In this document: positions 20,110-28,736 of the stretch, piece by piece
How the letters are laid out: each line of letters starts with the position of its first letter
How positions within the stretch are numbered: the stretch's first letter is position 1
NCBI GenBank assembly: GCA_024636345.1
Contig: JAGXHG010000040.1
Coordinates: 1 to 64,000, forward strand
Origin: Desulfobulbaceae bacterium
GTDB lineage: Bacteria > Desulfobacterota > Desulfobulbia > Desulfobulbales > Desulfocapsaceae
Direction: 5' to 3'
Length of the DNA stretch: 64,000 nucleotides
Translations under genes and position numbers: made by a program
The notes under the pieces: model-generated
Told to the model about the DNA's origin: nothing
Databases searched by the model: none
What the model saw: the letters and a program-made list of their open reading frames with translations, nothing else

Positions 20110-21556
20110 AAATAATTACGATGTTGGTAATTATCAAACCAACATGCCTCTTATCGTCCCCGTCATTGATGGTCTGATAATTCTCTGTTCCCTGTTTGCT
20201 ATCGGTCTTTGTTACTGGCAGACAAAAGAAGGAGATCTTCTCTACAGGACTAAATGGTGGCTGAATGTTTGGCTTGCCGGTTACATAAACATCACGGTCA
20301 CCTCTATATCACTTTTTTTCCTGTTCTCAATTTTCCTGAAGGTTTACCGGGGCAGTCTCTGCGACAAGCTGTCCTCCTGCATCTCGCCCGTCCTGATCTC
20401 CTGGATGCTGACTATCTTCACCCTGCTTATCGTGGGCAGCGGAGCCCAGGTAACCTTGGACTATTCCCGTGTTGTCCTCGGCATCTGGTTTATTACAGTG
20501 CCCATTATGCTGTCTATCTGGCGCATTATCTTTGTCTATCTGTTGGCTGAGTCCTATGAGAAAGAGGCCCGACAAACACGCACTGTCATTATCGGCCTTG
20601 AAGACAACGCCCGCCATCTTGCAACCTTTCTAAACGATACCCCGCATCTAAGCATCCATCTCATCGGTTACTATGATGATCGACCACCCGAGTCAGAGCG
20701 ACACATCTCCATACGTGCTCCATACCTGGGTACTCTTAATCAATGTGTGGAAGATGCCCGGAACGATGTTTTCGATCTTGCCTATTTGTGCATGCCCATA
20801 AATATTCAAGACCGCATCCACAGCTTAATCCAGAGACTCTCGGATACTACTGTTTCTGTGTTTTACCTGCTCCCGCAGGACCTCTTCTTCAACACCCTGA
20901 AACCGACATGGCACAGCGTTGCCGGTTATTCGGCAATTAGTGTCTTTGAAAGTCCGCATATCGGTTTCGATAGTCAACTCAAGCGAGCAGAAGACATTTT
21001 TCTTTTAGGCATCATTCTGCCGCTTATCATCATTCCCCTGCTGCTTATCGCTCTGGCCATCAAGGTGAGTTCCCCGGGACCGGTACTTTTCAGACAAAGA
21101 CGTTACGGTCTCTCCGGACGAGAATTCCATATGTTCAAATTCCGTTCCATGACCACTACCGATGACGGTAATATCATCAAACAGGTAACAGTCAATGACT
21201 CGCGCGTCACCGCTCTTGGCAGATATCTGCGTAAATTTTCCCTTGACGAACTGCCGCAGTTCATTAATGTCCTCCAGGGAGATATGTCTATTGTCGGTCC
21301 TCGCCCCCACGCCATCGCCCACAATGAAGAGTACCGGCCGCTGATCCCCGGCTACATGCTGCGCCACAAGGTCAAACCAGGGATTACCGGCCTGGCCCAG
21401 ATCAGTGGTTGTCGAGGGGAGACGGAAACCCCGGGAAAGATGGAAAATCGGGTACGCTATGATCTCGATTATATCCAAAACTGGTCCCTCGGTCTGGATA
21501 TGAAAATCATTCTGCGCACCATTTTTCAGGTCGTTAGCGGAAAGAATGTCTACTGA
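20090..21556 (+). CDS. wcaJ: Undecaprenyl-phosphate glucose-type phosphotransferase (WcaJ/CpsE family)
   Basis: This polyprenyl-phosphate hexose-1-phosphate transferase starts the repeat unit by moving a sugar phosphate, usually glucose-1-P or galactose-1-P, onto undecaprenyl phosphate at the inner membrane. The 488 residues give the full WcaJ layout: four N-terminal membrane segments, a CoA-binding-like middle region, a membrane hairpin (about residues 302-325) and the catalytic domain with FRQRRYGLSGREFHMFKFRSM, DELPQFINVLQGDMSIVGPRP and KPGITGLAQISGCRGET. It overlaps the preceding glycosyltransferase by 20 bases and the acyltransferase by 11. The symbol reflects the family; the exact sugar is inferred. 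Confidence 0.9.
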   Translation: MKTIRPKNNYDVGNYQTNMPLIVPVIDGLIILCSLFAIGLCYWQTKEGDLLYRTKWWLNVWLAGYINITVTSISLFFLFSIFLKVYRGSLCDKLSSCISPVLISWMLTIFTLLIVGSGAQVTLDYSRVVLGIWFITVPIMLSIWRIIFVYLLAESYEKEARQTRTVIIGLEDNARHLATFLNDTPHLSIHLIGYYDDRPPESERHISIRAPYLGTLNQCVEDARNDVFDLAYLCMPINIQDRIHSLIQRLSDTTVSVFYLLPQDLFFNTLKPTWHSVAGYSAISVFESPHIGFDSQLKRAEDIFLLGIILPLIIIPLLLIALAIKVSSPGPVLFRQRRYGLSGREFHMFKFRSMTTTDDGNIIKQVTVNDSRVTALGRYLRKFSLDELPQFINVLQGDMSIVGPRPHAIAHNEEYRPLIPGYMLRHKVKPGITGLAQISGCRGETETPGKMENRVRYDLDYIQNWSLGLDMKIILRTIFQVVSGKNVY

Positions 21557-22550
21557 ATCCCGGCCATATACAGGGTATATACGTGAGATGCAGATCGCCA
21601 GAGGTATCGGCATTTTACTGGTAACTCTCGGCCATAGTGAACCAGTGGCCCAGGCTTTCCCTTTCTTTTGGGATATCATCTACAGCTTTCACATGCCTCT
21701 CTTCTTTTTCCTCTCGGGCTTTTTTTCACTTCGACTGGTCAGCAGGCCCTGGCTTCAAGAAATTCTTCCACGAACCGCGCGCCTCTATCTGCCTTACTTT
21801 GTCATCAGCCTGTCCTACGGTCTGATCAAATTCTTTATACCAGCCCTGAAACGCCCGGTTATTCCCCAAGAGCTTCTAAGTCAGATCGTTTTCTATCCAT
21901 TTGAGAACCCGGCATTGTTTCTCTGGTTTCTCTATATCCTGTTGCTCATGAAAATGCTCTCCCCGCTCTTTCGTGGCCGAGGCCCTCTCCTGTTTCTACC
22001 GATCTTCACCATTACTGCCTGCTGGTACGGCTCCATAGAGTTGTTTGGCATCTCGTCCCTGCTGAAACACCTGCTATATTATAACTGTGGCCTGTTGCTT
22101 GCCGGACAACATACTGTTTTCTTCAGCTGGCTTCGCAACAGAAACCTGCGGCTTGCCGTCATCCTTCTTTTCCCGCTCTTATATTCCTTCAGCACAAAAA
22201 GCAACAACGGCCCATTACCGGTGGCAACGGCACTGGCTGGAATCTGGTTAGTCCTATCGTTTTCTTTTCTTGGTCTTCCGGAGAGGATCAGTGGCTGGCT
22301 GGAATATTGCGGCAAACTATCATTGGAAATCTATCTATTGCAGTACTATTTCATTTTCCCGGTACTGGTTGCACTCACCCATATTGGCATCGAGCCCCGA
22401 CTCATCGTCCTCTTCACTTTTACAGCAGGACTCTGCGGGCCTATTCTTACCAGCCGTCTGATACTGGAGAAAAGCAAGATACTGGCACTGGTGTTGAGCG
22501 GCAGAACGAAAAAACCGGGACGATCGACAAAGAATGAAACAGCCTTTTAA
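21546..22550 (+). CDS. Acyltransferase family 3 membrane protein
   Basis: A 334-residue polytopic membrane protein of the acyltransferase-3 family (OafA/ExoZ-like), which transfers O-acetyl or succinyl groups onto polysaccharides. The N terminus MQIARGIGILLVTLGHSEPV has the family's conserved R-x-I-x-I-x3-x-GH motif with the catalytic-type His, followed by FHMPLFFFLSGFF. About ten hydrophobic helices follow. It is the last gene of the + exopolysaccharide series, 7 bp from the stop of the convergent series. It probably decorates the repeat unit made by the neighbouring enzymes. Confidence 0.85.
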   Translation: MSTESRPYTGYIREMQIARGIGILLVTLGHSEPVAQAFPFFWDIIYSFHMPLFFFLSGFFSLRLVSRPWLQEILPRTARLYLPYFVISLSYGLIKFFIPALKRPVIPQELLSQIVFYPFENPALFLWFLYILLLMKMLSPLFRGRGPLLFLPIFTITACWYGSIELFGISSLLKHLLYYNCGLLLAGQHTVFFSWLRNRNLRLAVILLFPLLYSFSTKSNNGPLPVATALAGIWLVLSFSFLGLPERISGWLEYCGKLSLEIYLLQYYFIFPVLVALTHIGIEPRLIVLFTFTAGLCGPILTSRLILEKSKILALVLSGRTKKPGRSTKNETAF

Positions 22551-22552
22551 AG

Positions 22553-22576
22553 AGCCGTCAGGATTGAATAACGGCT
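22553..22576. terminator. Short hairpin between the convergent exopolysaccharide series
   Basis: AGCCGT (22553-22558) pairs with ACGGCT (22571-22576) over a 12-base loop. On the minus strand it is followed by CTTTAAAAGG, and on the plus strand by TTGATAG. It overlaps the stop codon of the minus-strand glycosyltransferase. It could end transcription of either series, but the stem is short and the T tract weak. Confidence 0.3.
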
Positions 22577-23706
22577 TTGATAGCCCCTGAAACCGCCGCC
22601 ATATAGCGGTCTTCATGGTAGTATTTCTCGTAACGCTTTCTGCCTTCAGTGCCATGAGCGATCACAAGATCAGGTTGTTCAACATAGGTGCGAATAGCCG
22701 CCGCCAAGGCCTCCGGGTCACCTGGACAAAAACGCAATCCTGTTTCTCCGTCCACGACAATATCCACCAGACCTCCATGATCGGCGGCAATGACCGGACG
22801 CCCGTGTCCCATGGCCTCAATGGCCACCAGCCCAAAGGGCTCTGGAAGCAGTGAAGGAACTACGACAACAGAGGACCAGTGATAGAGGTCCGTTGGATCT
22901 TCCACAAATTCACGAAATTCAATACATTCCTTCAGCCCCGACTCCTTGGCCTGACGAATAACATTATCCCTGAAATGATACTGATCCCGATAAACGCCAC
23001 CTACCATGACCACCCGAATTCGTTTTTGCAATGACGCCTCCAGCCGGGTAAGCGCAGCCACCAGCACTCCTTGCCCTTTCCAGCTGTTAAAACGCCCAAT
23101 CAGCAAAATCCGCAGGGTATCATCCACCCCTACAGGCTCATAATCCCGAATAAGCGTTCCATTGGCAATAACCAGATGGCGGGAATCTTCCAGCACATCA
23201 AAGGCCTTTCTGGTCGCCTGGGAATTAAAGATCACCGTGGCGCCGGAAAGCCTTACAATGATCCGCAACACTATTCTCGAAAATCCAACGGGAAGCTCCC
23301 GGACGTGGAGAATAGCAGGGATTCTCTTCAGCCTGCAGGCAATGATATAATCTAAAATCACCGTTGTATTGATATAAACCGCATCATAATTGCCTACTAG
23401 CGTCATGGCCTTTCTGATCGCCTCCAGCTGTGCCGGGATATTAAACAGTGCTCCATTTTTGAGAAGCTGTTTACGCAACACGAAAAGTGGGGCGATGATA
23501 ATCTCGTCGATATGGGGCTTCAGAAGTTCTACAAGCGGACCATGTGTTGCCAGCAGCACTGTGATATGGCTCTCCGGTACTGCCCGACGGAAACCGCGTA
23601 CCGATCTCTCAAATGATCTATCGGATCCATAGAGTTCAGCACCTTGATGCACGAACAACACCCGAATGCACTCCGAGCTGAGGTTTGTATTCCTACAGGT
23701 AGTCAT
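22558..23706 (-). CDS. Glycosyltransferase family 4
   Basis: A 382-residue GT-B glycosyltransferase. The N-terminal acceptor half starts VLFVHQGAELYGSDRSFE. The donor half has the glycosyl_transf_4 landmarks ILLIGRFNSWKGQG and PEPFGLVAIEAMGHGRPVIA, with the E-x7-E motif, then GGLVDIVVDGETG. It is the last gene of the minus exopolysaccharide series. Its start overlaps the stop of the unknown secreted protein gene by 4 bases. It adds one sugar to the lipid-linked repeat unit on the cytoplasmic side; donor and linkage are not predictable here. Confidence 0.9.
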   Translation of the reverse strand: MTTCRNTNLSSECIRVLFVHQGAELYGSDRSFERSVRGFRRAVPESHITVLLATHGPLVELLKPHIDEIIIAPLFVLRKQLLKNGALFNIPAQLEAIRKAMTLVGNYDAVYINTTVILDYIIACRLKRIPAILHVRELPVGFSRIVLRIIVRLSGATVIFNSQATRKAFDVLEDSRHLVIANGTLIRDYEPVGVDDTLRILLIGRFNSWKGQGVLVAALTRLEASLQKRIRVVMVGGVYRDQYHFRDNVIRQAKESGLKECIEFREFVEDPTDLYHWSSVVVVPSLLPEPFGLVAIEAMGHGRPVIAADHGGLVDIVVDGETGLRFCPGDPEALAAAIRTYVEQPDLVIAHGTEGRKRYEKYYHEDRYMAAVSGAIKAVIQS

Positions 23707-24281
23707 TCATTATCCTTTGGCATATCCATCACCTTTGGCATGTCCATCACACTTATAGGTTCAAGTTCACTGCCGGGTTCATCGCATTGAATAAGTGGCA
23801 CGGCCATCCAGAAGCAATGACTTTCATTGAGCGGTCGGACCGGCACCCACGTGCTTGTCACCCCCGCGCAATTAAAGGGCGGTAGTTCGTATCCCAGGAT
23901 ACGAGAAGTTCCACGCTGATTGCCCGATTGTTGGAAGTCACGAGCAATGGTCTGCAGATCATAGTCACAGGAAAAAATCGGTGTTCCCTTCTTCAGAGAA
24001 ATCAATTTACGATCAATAACCATGCGGTAAAACTCTGATTGCAGAGGATCCGGATGCAGATCCTCTGTATGGGTATTTAAAAATTCTCCCTGATTCACCA
24101 GATCCACATTAGCCCCATGACGAAAAAGAAAACACCCTCTGGTCACCATGTATGGCTGTGCGACGGCAAAGCACTGTTTGGCTGTATAACAGGTTTCAGC
24201 CAAGCTATGACCTGACAACAATAGACTGGTCAGGAGACAAAGAAAGAATGATATTAAAAAATGCTTCATTGTGGTCATCAC
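23703..24281 (-). CDS. Secreted protein of unknown function inside the exopolysaccharide operon
   Basis: A 192-residue protein I do not recognise. A clear signal peptide (hydrophobic about residues 8-26, cleavage near SLA-ETC) predicts export. The mature part has six Cys, including two near the N terminus (ETCYTAKQCF) and later C in FSCDYD, FNCAG, HCFW and IQCD, suggesting disulfide bonds in the periplasm. The C terminus repeats a short unit, SVMDMPKVMDMPK, which looks like a recent tandem duplication. It is translationally coupled to the downstream glycosyltransferase (4-base overlap) and follows the GT2 gene by 18 bp, so it belongs to the operon. A structural or assembly role is possible but unproven. 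Confidence 0.7.
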   Translation of the reverse strand: MMTTMKHFLISFFLCLLTSLLLSGHSLAETCYTAKQCFAVAQPYMVTRGCFLFRHGANVDLVNQGEFLNTHTEDLHPDPLQSEFYRMVIDRKLISLKKGTPIFSCDYDLQTIARDFQQSGNQRGTSRILGYELPPFNCAGVTSTWVPVRPLNESHCFWMAVPLIQCDEPGSELEPISVMDMPKVMDMPKDNE

Positions 24282-24299
24282 GAGAAAGTAGAAATGTAT

Positions 24300-25298
24300 T
24301 TATTTCGAAAAATACCCTTTCAGGAACAGGTACTTGTACATTTTTTGATACAAGAACAGGCTCAGACGTTCGTTGCGGCTTTCAAAAAATCTGCCCGTCC
24401 AGCGAATCAATGGAAAGCTCAGGTCATTAACCACGAAACGGCGTAAACATTCCTTGATATTCGCCATGGAAAAGGGACAGTCACGATCCAAGAGAAAATT
24501 CATGCGCCGATTCAACTCCCTGGCCTCTTCTGGATCGCAGAGACTGGTCCATACGGCAAATCGTTTACCATAATCAAGAACTTTGTTGATATATTCATCA
24601 GGGCTACGGAAATGATAATGAAAGGCACGGATCGCGGGGTTATGCACCAATTTCATCCCCTTTTTTGCCAACCGCTGTGCCAATTCAGTATCTTCAAAAC
24701 CGGCCAGCTCGGCATTCTCATCCTGTTGACGCCTGAAACTGCCGTCGTCAAAACGAATCTTGTCTATAAAACGTCGTTTCAGGGACACATTGAGGGTGCT
24801 GAAATGAAGCCAGTCATAAGGATCGTCATTTTCACATTGAATGGCACTCATGCCTTGCACGACATTCCCCAGATACATCAGCGGTTTTATCTCCAGGTCT
24901 TCAGGCATAGCTGCCGCACCCAGTACCACGTAATAATCTTCCGCATAACGATCATGGCTTTCCAGATGTCCGCGCAGGTAGTTAGCACAGGGAATGGTGT
25001 CCCCATCCGAAAAAATAATAATTTCACCGCAGGCTAGATCCAGTCCACGGTTCCGGGTCAAGGCACGACCGCTGTTCACTGGATTCTGCAGGAAAATAAC
25101 CTGCGGAGCCCCTGCCTCCTTGCTGATTTCAGCCGCCGTATTGTCGGTGGAGCAGTCATCGATGACGATAATCTCATAGTCCTCGACCGGAACCGCTTGT
25201 TTACAAAAAGCCCGCAGGGTACGGCCGATTGTCTTTCCTGTATTATAGCAGGGTATGATAATAGAAGCTTTTTTCGTCATCGGGATAAAGTTTTCCAT
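24300..25298 (-). CDS. Glycosyltransferase family 2
   Basis: A 332-residue GT-A glycosyltransferase. KASIIIPCYNTGKTIGRTL begins the nucleotide-binding fold, VIDDCSTDNTA holds the first acidic pair and IIFSDGDTIP is the metal-binding DxD. FEDTELAQRL matches the catalytic ED motif seen in this family. A C-terminal extension of about 100 residues is helical. The start at 25298 lies within the end of the flippase gene (22-base overlap); an ATG at 25280 is an alternative. It is a cytoplasmic enzyme adding a sugar to the repeat unit. Confidence 0.9.
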   Translation of the reverse strand: MENFIPMTKKASIIIPCYNTGKTIGRTLRAFCKQAVPVEDYEIIVIDDCSTDNTAAEISKEAGAPQVIFLQNPVNSGRALTRNRGLDLACGEIIIFSDGDTIPCANYLRGHLESHDRYAEDYYVVLGAAAMPEDLEIKPLMYLGNVVQGMSAIQCENDDPYDWLHFSTLNVSLKRRFIDKIRFDDGSFRRQQDENAELAGFEDTELAQRLAKKGMKLVHNPAIRAFHYHFRSPDEYINKVLDYGKRFAVWTSLCDPEEARELNRRMNFLLDRDCPFSMANIKECLRRFVVNDLSFPLIRWTGRFFESRNERLSLFLYQKMYKYLFLKGYFSK

Positions 25299-26668
25299 AA
25301 CGGGACATTAAAGAGCACCAGCGCTCCTGGCCAGGCAACAAGCGCCAGGGCCAGACGCCAAGGGAGAGTAAATCCCGCCGAAACATGTACCACAACAAAG
25401 ATCAACAGGCATGACGCCCCCATGCGCCACCATATCTGGATACTGAATATATTTCCAATAGATTTAATAATATACAAAAATGAAACCAAAACGAATATAC
25501 ACTCAACCAGCAGAGTCGTCCAAGCAGAACCGTAAAAACTGAAGATCGGAATAAAAAAGTAATTGAGAACCACATTCAAGATGGCAGTAGCAGCACCAAG
25601 CCACATCTGAAAATTGACCACTCTGATCGCCACCAGTACCACAAAATTAAAGAGTGAATAAAATGACAGAACACCAATCCAAGCCATTATATTGAGTAAC
25701 GGTGCCACTTCCCAATATGCATGTCCAAAAAGAAGATCGACAAAGGGACCGGAAACAAGAGGAACCAGCAGAGCACCAGGAACAATAACGCAGGTCAACA
25801 GTTCCAGAATCCGGCTATAACGCCGCCGTAATCCCTCCCTGTCATCTTGGGCCAGTTTTGATAGAATCGGCAGCATGGGACTGGAGAGCATAACGGCAAA
25901 AATAACCGCCATATCCAGAAATCGATAGGCACTATTATACGTACCGACGGCATAGTCTCCCTTCATTGCTGCCAACATAAAGGTATCGGCTCTGGTGTGT
26001 ACAAGGGTAAGGATACCAGAAATCCCAACAGGAACGGCAATGGATAAAATCTGTTTCTGTATCGTCCACCGCCATCGGAACGAAGGGCGCAGAAGTGACA
26101 GACTCAGCCAGCCGGCAAAAAGAGTATAGATGATATTAGCCAGGACATAAATGGCGATCAGATCAAAAAGTGGTCGTTTTAAGAAAAGAATGACAACGGA
26201 AAAGAGAGCAAAGACCACAGCATATAAAGCCGATCCCCAAAGAGAATACCATGGTCGCCCATAAACCTGAAAAAGCGAGTCAAAAAATCGAGAACCCAAG
26301 AAAAAAAGCCCAAGCAATCCGACAAGCAGACTGGAGAACAGATCGGGTCGCACCAGCCAGGCAATTGGAATGGCAGTTACAATCACGATCAGGGTAATCA
26401 GCAGGCGCAGGATCAAAAAGTTACCCCAATAGGCAGGGGCTTCCTCGATGATCCGACCGATATCCGCAGCCAGGACACTGGTAGTCCCAAATTCGGCCAC
26501 CAGGATTGCCAATCCGAGAAATACAGTGATATAGGAATACTGGCCGAAGAGTTCAGTTCCAAGCAGTCGCGCCGCCAGGACAAAGACGACAAAGTTTGCC
26601 CCCATGGTACAGACCCTTCCCAAACTTTGGGCCGAGGCATTGGAAATATATTTTTTTTTAAAATCCAT
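25277..26668 (-). CDS. wzx: Oligosaccharide flippase (Wzx family)
   Basis: Wzx flips the undecaprenyl-linked repeat unit across the inner membrane. From ATG 26668 the protein has 463 residues and about 12-14 hydrophobic helices, of the MATE/MVF polysaccharide transporter type. It starts MDFKKKYISNASAQSLGRV and has GTELFGQYSYITVFLGLA, a typical Wzx first-helix context. The frame is open upstream to 26830, but that part overlaps the glycosyltransferase gene and has no membrane or family character, so I place the start at 26668, 10 bases after the upstream stop. It works with the polymerase at 29752-31245. Confidence 0.9.
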   Translation of the reverse strand: MDFKKKYISNASAQSLGRVCTMGANFVVFVLAARLLGTELFGQYSYITVFLGLAILVAEFGTTSVLAADIGRIIEEAPAYWGNFLILRLLITLIVIVTAIPIAWLVRPDLFSSLLVGLLGLFFLGSRFFDSLFQVYGRPWYSLWGSALYAVVFALFSVVILFLKRPLFDLIAIYVLANIIYTLFAGWLSLSLLRPSFRWRWTIQKQILSIAVPVGISGILTLVHTRADTFMLAAMKGDYAVGTYNSAYRFLDMAVIFAVMLSSPMLPILSKLAQDDREGLRRRYSRILELLTCVIVPGALLVPLVSGPFVDLLFGHAYWEVAPLLNIMAWIGVLSFYSLFNFVVLVAIRVVNFQMWLGAATAILNVVLNYFFIPIFSFYGSAWTTLLVECIFVLVSFLYIIKSIGNIFSIQIWWRMGASCLLIFVVVHVSAGFTLPWRLALALVAWPGALVLFNVPLWKTLSR

Positions 26669-26678
26669 TGTCACTCGA

Positions 26679-27866
26679 TTATTTGGGTCCGACCAAAGCC
26701 TTACCACAGCCTGTAAGTGTTCGTTCATATACGGCCAGGGTCTTGGCTGCTGTCTGTTGCAGCGAGAAGTGGCGCACCACCCGGGCACGTCCTTGCTCCC
26801 GCAAGTAATGGCACATGTTCCGGTCCACACACAGTCGACGCAGATGAGCTATCAGGGCAGCTTCATCTCCGACAGAAAACAACAGTCCCGTTTCTTCTTC
26901 AGGACTGATTATTTCCGGGATCCCCCCAACCCTGGTGGCAATCACGGCACATCCTGAGGCCATAGCCTCCAGAATGGTTAAGCCAAAGGCCTCAAACCGG
27001 GATGGCAGAACAAAACAGTCCAAAAACCGGTAAAATTCAGGAATTAATCTTTGAGAAATCGGACCGAGCAGATGAATGTTAGGAGCATCCGCCATTCTTT
27101 CAAGTTCCTCGGAAAAACCGGTATCGGCAGGCCCTGCTAAAAAAAACTCAACCTCTCCTCTCAGTTCTCCGGCAATCCGGCAGAGAAGATCGGTACCTTT
27201 ATTTCGGCTTAGCCTGGCCACCGTTCCCACCTTCAAACAACCGGGATCATAGGCACATTCCGGGTCAAAGCTGCTGGTCCCTGGAGAGAATCTACCGACA
27301 TCAACGCCATTATAAACGACATCAATAGCAGTACCCGGCATGACCTTCAAAAGTTCATCCCGAGCGAAGGATGAGCAGGCAATACAGCAATCGGTATGCC
27401 GGAGTATATATTTCCAGCATTTTCTGAACAGCGGCGGTGGCCAAGCCCCATGGAAATGGAGGATCTTTTTCATTTCCTCTGGAAGCCAAGGGAAAAGCAG
27501 ACCCTCGAGAGGATAATGGGCCTCCAACAGTTGGACGCCCTTGACAAATTTCGTAATCTTCCGACAAGATACGAGAGCGGAGAAACTTTCAAGATCCATC
27601 GGACAAATTTTTCTTCCTAGCGGGCTCCGGCCCAACAACCTCCCAAGCTGTGAATGCCTATCCAGCATCGGGAAATGACAGTCGTCAAAAGCCCCATTTT
27701 GTAACAGTTCTCGGAAGTCTGGGGTAAAATGTTCGGCTGGTCCACCTGTAATCAGCCGCAGGTCTGCAACCTTCCCCTTAAGCTGGTTTGCCAGTGTCTG
27801 AACATAGGTCTCAGTACCCCCATACTGGCAACCCATACTGGCGGAAAAAAGGGCAAGAGATTTCAT
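26679..27866 (-). CDS. Glycosyltransferase family 4
   Basis: A 395-residue GT-B enzyme. The N terminus MKSLALFSASMGCQYGGTET has the usual glycine-rich acceptor-loop pattern (YGGTETYVQTLA). The donor half has VGTVARLSRNKGTDLL, then SRFEAFGLTILEAMASGCAV with the E-x7-E pair, and VGGIPEIISPEE. It adds a sugar from a nucleotide donor during repeat-unit assembly. It lies 3 bp after the deacetylase gene and 10 bp before wzx, tightly packed in the minus series. Confidence 0.9.
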   Translation of the reverse strand: MKSLALFSASMGCQYGGTETYVQTLANQLKGKVADLRLITGGPAEHFTPDFRELLQNGAFDDCHFPMLDRHSQLGRLLGRSPLGRKICPMDLESFSALVSCRKITKFVKGVQLLEAHYPLEGLLFPWLPEEMKKILHFHGAWPPPLFRKCWKYILRHTDCCIACSSFARDELLKVMPGTAIDVVYNGVDVGRFSPGTSSFDPECAYDPGCLKVGTVARLSRNKGTDLLCRIAGELRGEVEFFLAGPADTGFSEELERMADAPNIHLLGPISQRLIPEFYRFLDCFVLPSRFEAFGLTILEAMASGCAVIATRVGGIPEIISPEEETGLLFSVGDEAALIAHLRRLCVDRNMCHYLREQGRARVVRHFSLQQTAAKTLAVYERTLTGCGKALVGPK

Positions 27867-27869
27867 TAA

Positions 27870-28736
27870 TTAGGAGTAAAGATGGTCATACAGACTGGAA
27901 AAACTGATAATTTCAACATCGGGTCGGTCAAGCAGATACGCCACGATATCGTGCCATGCGGTGAGAAATTCCTGATTCGGTTCATCCCAGTCCCAGAAAT
28001 ATTCCCAATAATGACTGACTAAAACCAAAACATCGTGGCTTGCAAGAAAGTCTGCAATCTGCGTCTTCATCATACCAAAATCATTAAACATAGAGAGGAA
28101 CGGACCTGGATACTCCAGAAGAAGGAAATCACCGTCCCGTAAATAGGGCGTACGATTCTGATCATTCAGAAACCTCCTGGCCACGGCCCTGGCTTTACGC
28201 GGCCAAGAGACATGGCGCTTGCCAAGACGATGCAGAGAGATTCCTTTAAAATAACATTTCAGAATCCTGATACTTTCGGCAGAAACATCATCCCAGGGCA
28301 CTATAAAAAAATCACTGGCCTGACCGAAACACTCTTTCAGAATGGTCCGGCTTGTTTCAATTTTTTCAGTAATCAGTTGCGTGTCTTTAAGCATTCCCTC
28401 ACGAACACCGTCTATAGTCATATGATTATAGCCATGCTGCACAATTTCATATCCTGGTCTGCTACGCAAATAGCGGACGATTTCACAATCAGGAGTCAGC
28501 GGGAAAATTTGTGCCTCTGCCCGCCGATGAGGAGGAAGACAGGGCAAATAATCAAGCCGGAATTGTTCCCAAAATGGTCCATTCAAAACCCCGGCAGGTT
28601 GGCCGCCAACAATAGCAGGAACTACGCTTAAGCCCACTGATTTTCCGGCATCCAGCAGTGGTTGATAGAGAATCTCCAGCATCTCAGGCTTGGTAAAAAG
28701 GCAGGTATCATCATCTCGAATCACTACATATTTCAT
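27870..28736 (-). CDS. Polysaccharide-deacetylase-like protein (NodB/DUF2334 type)
   Basis: A 288-residue protein resembling carbohydrate esterase 4-like (NodB-fold) deacetylases. VVIRDDDTCLF at the N terminus gives the Asp-Asp pair that binds the acetate and metal, YEIVQHGYNHM supplies the two metal His residues, and LVLVSHYWEYFWDWDE near the C terminus offers the late His/acid site. No signal peptide is visible, so it may act in the cytoplasm on a precursor, unlike many exported deacetylases. It sits between two glycosyltransferase genes and overlaps the upstream one by 4 bases. Removal of N-acetyl groups from a repeat-unit sugar is the likely role. Confidence 0.75.
   Translation of the reverse strand: MKYVVIRDDDTCLFTKPEMLEILYQPLLDAGKSVGLSVVPAIVGGQPAGVLNGPFWEQFRLDYLPCLPPHRRAEAQIFPLTPDCEIVRYLRSRPGYEIVQHGYNHMTIDGVREGMLKDTQLITEKIETSRTILKECFGQASDFFIVPWDDVSAESIRILKCYFKGISLHRLGKRHVSWPRKARAVARRFLNDQNRTPYLRDGDFLLLEYPGPFLSMFNDFGMMKTQIADFLASHDVLVLVSHYWEYFWDWDEPNQEFLTAWHDIVAYLLDRPDVEIISFSSLYDHLYS

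Noticed and set aside
26669-26830. N-terminal extension of the flippase frame
   Set aside because: The extra residues overlap the upstream glycosyltransferase and do not resemble a Wzx start; ATG 26668 fits the gene spacing.
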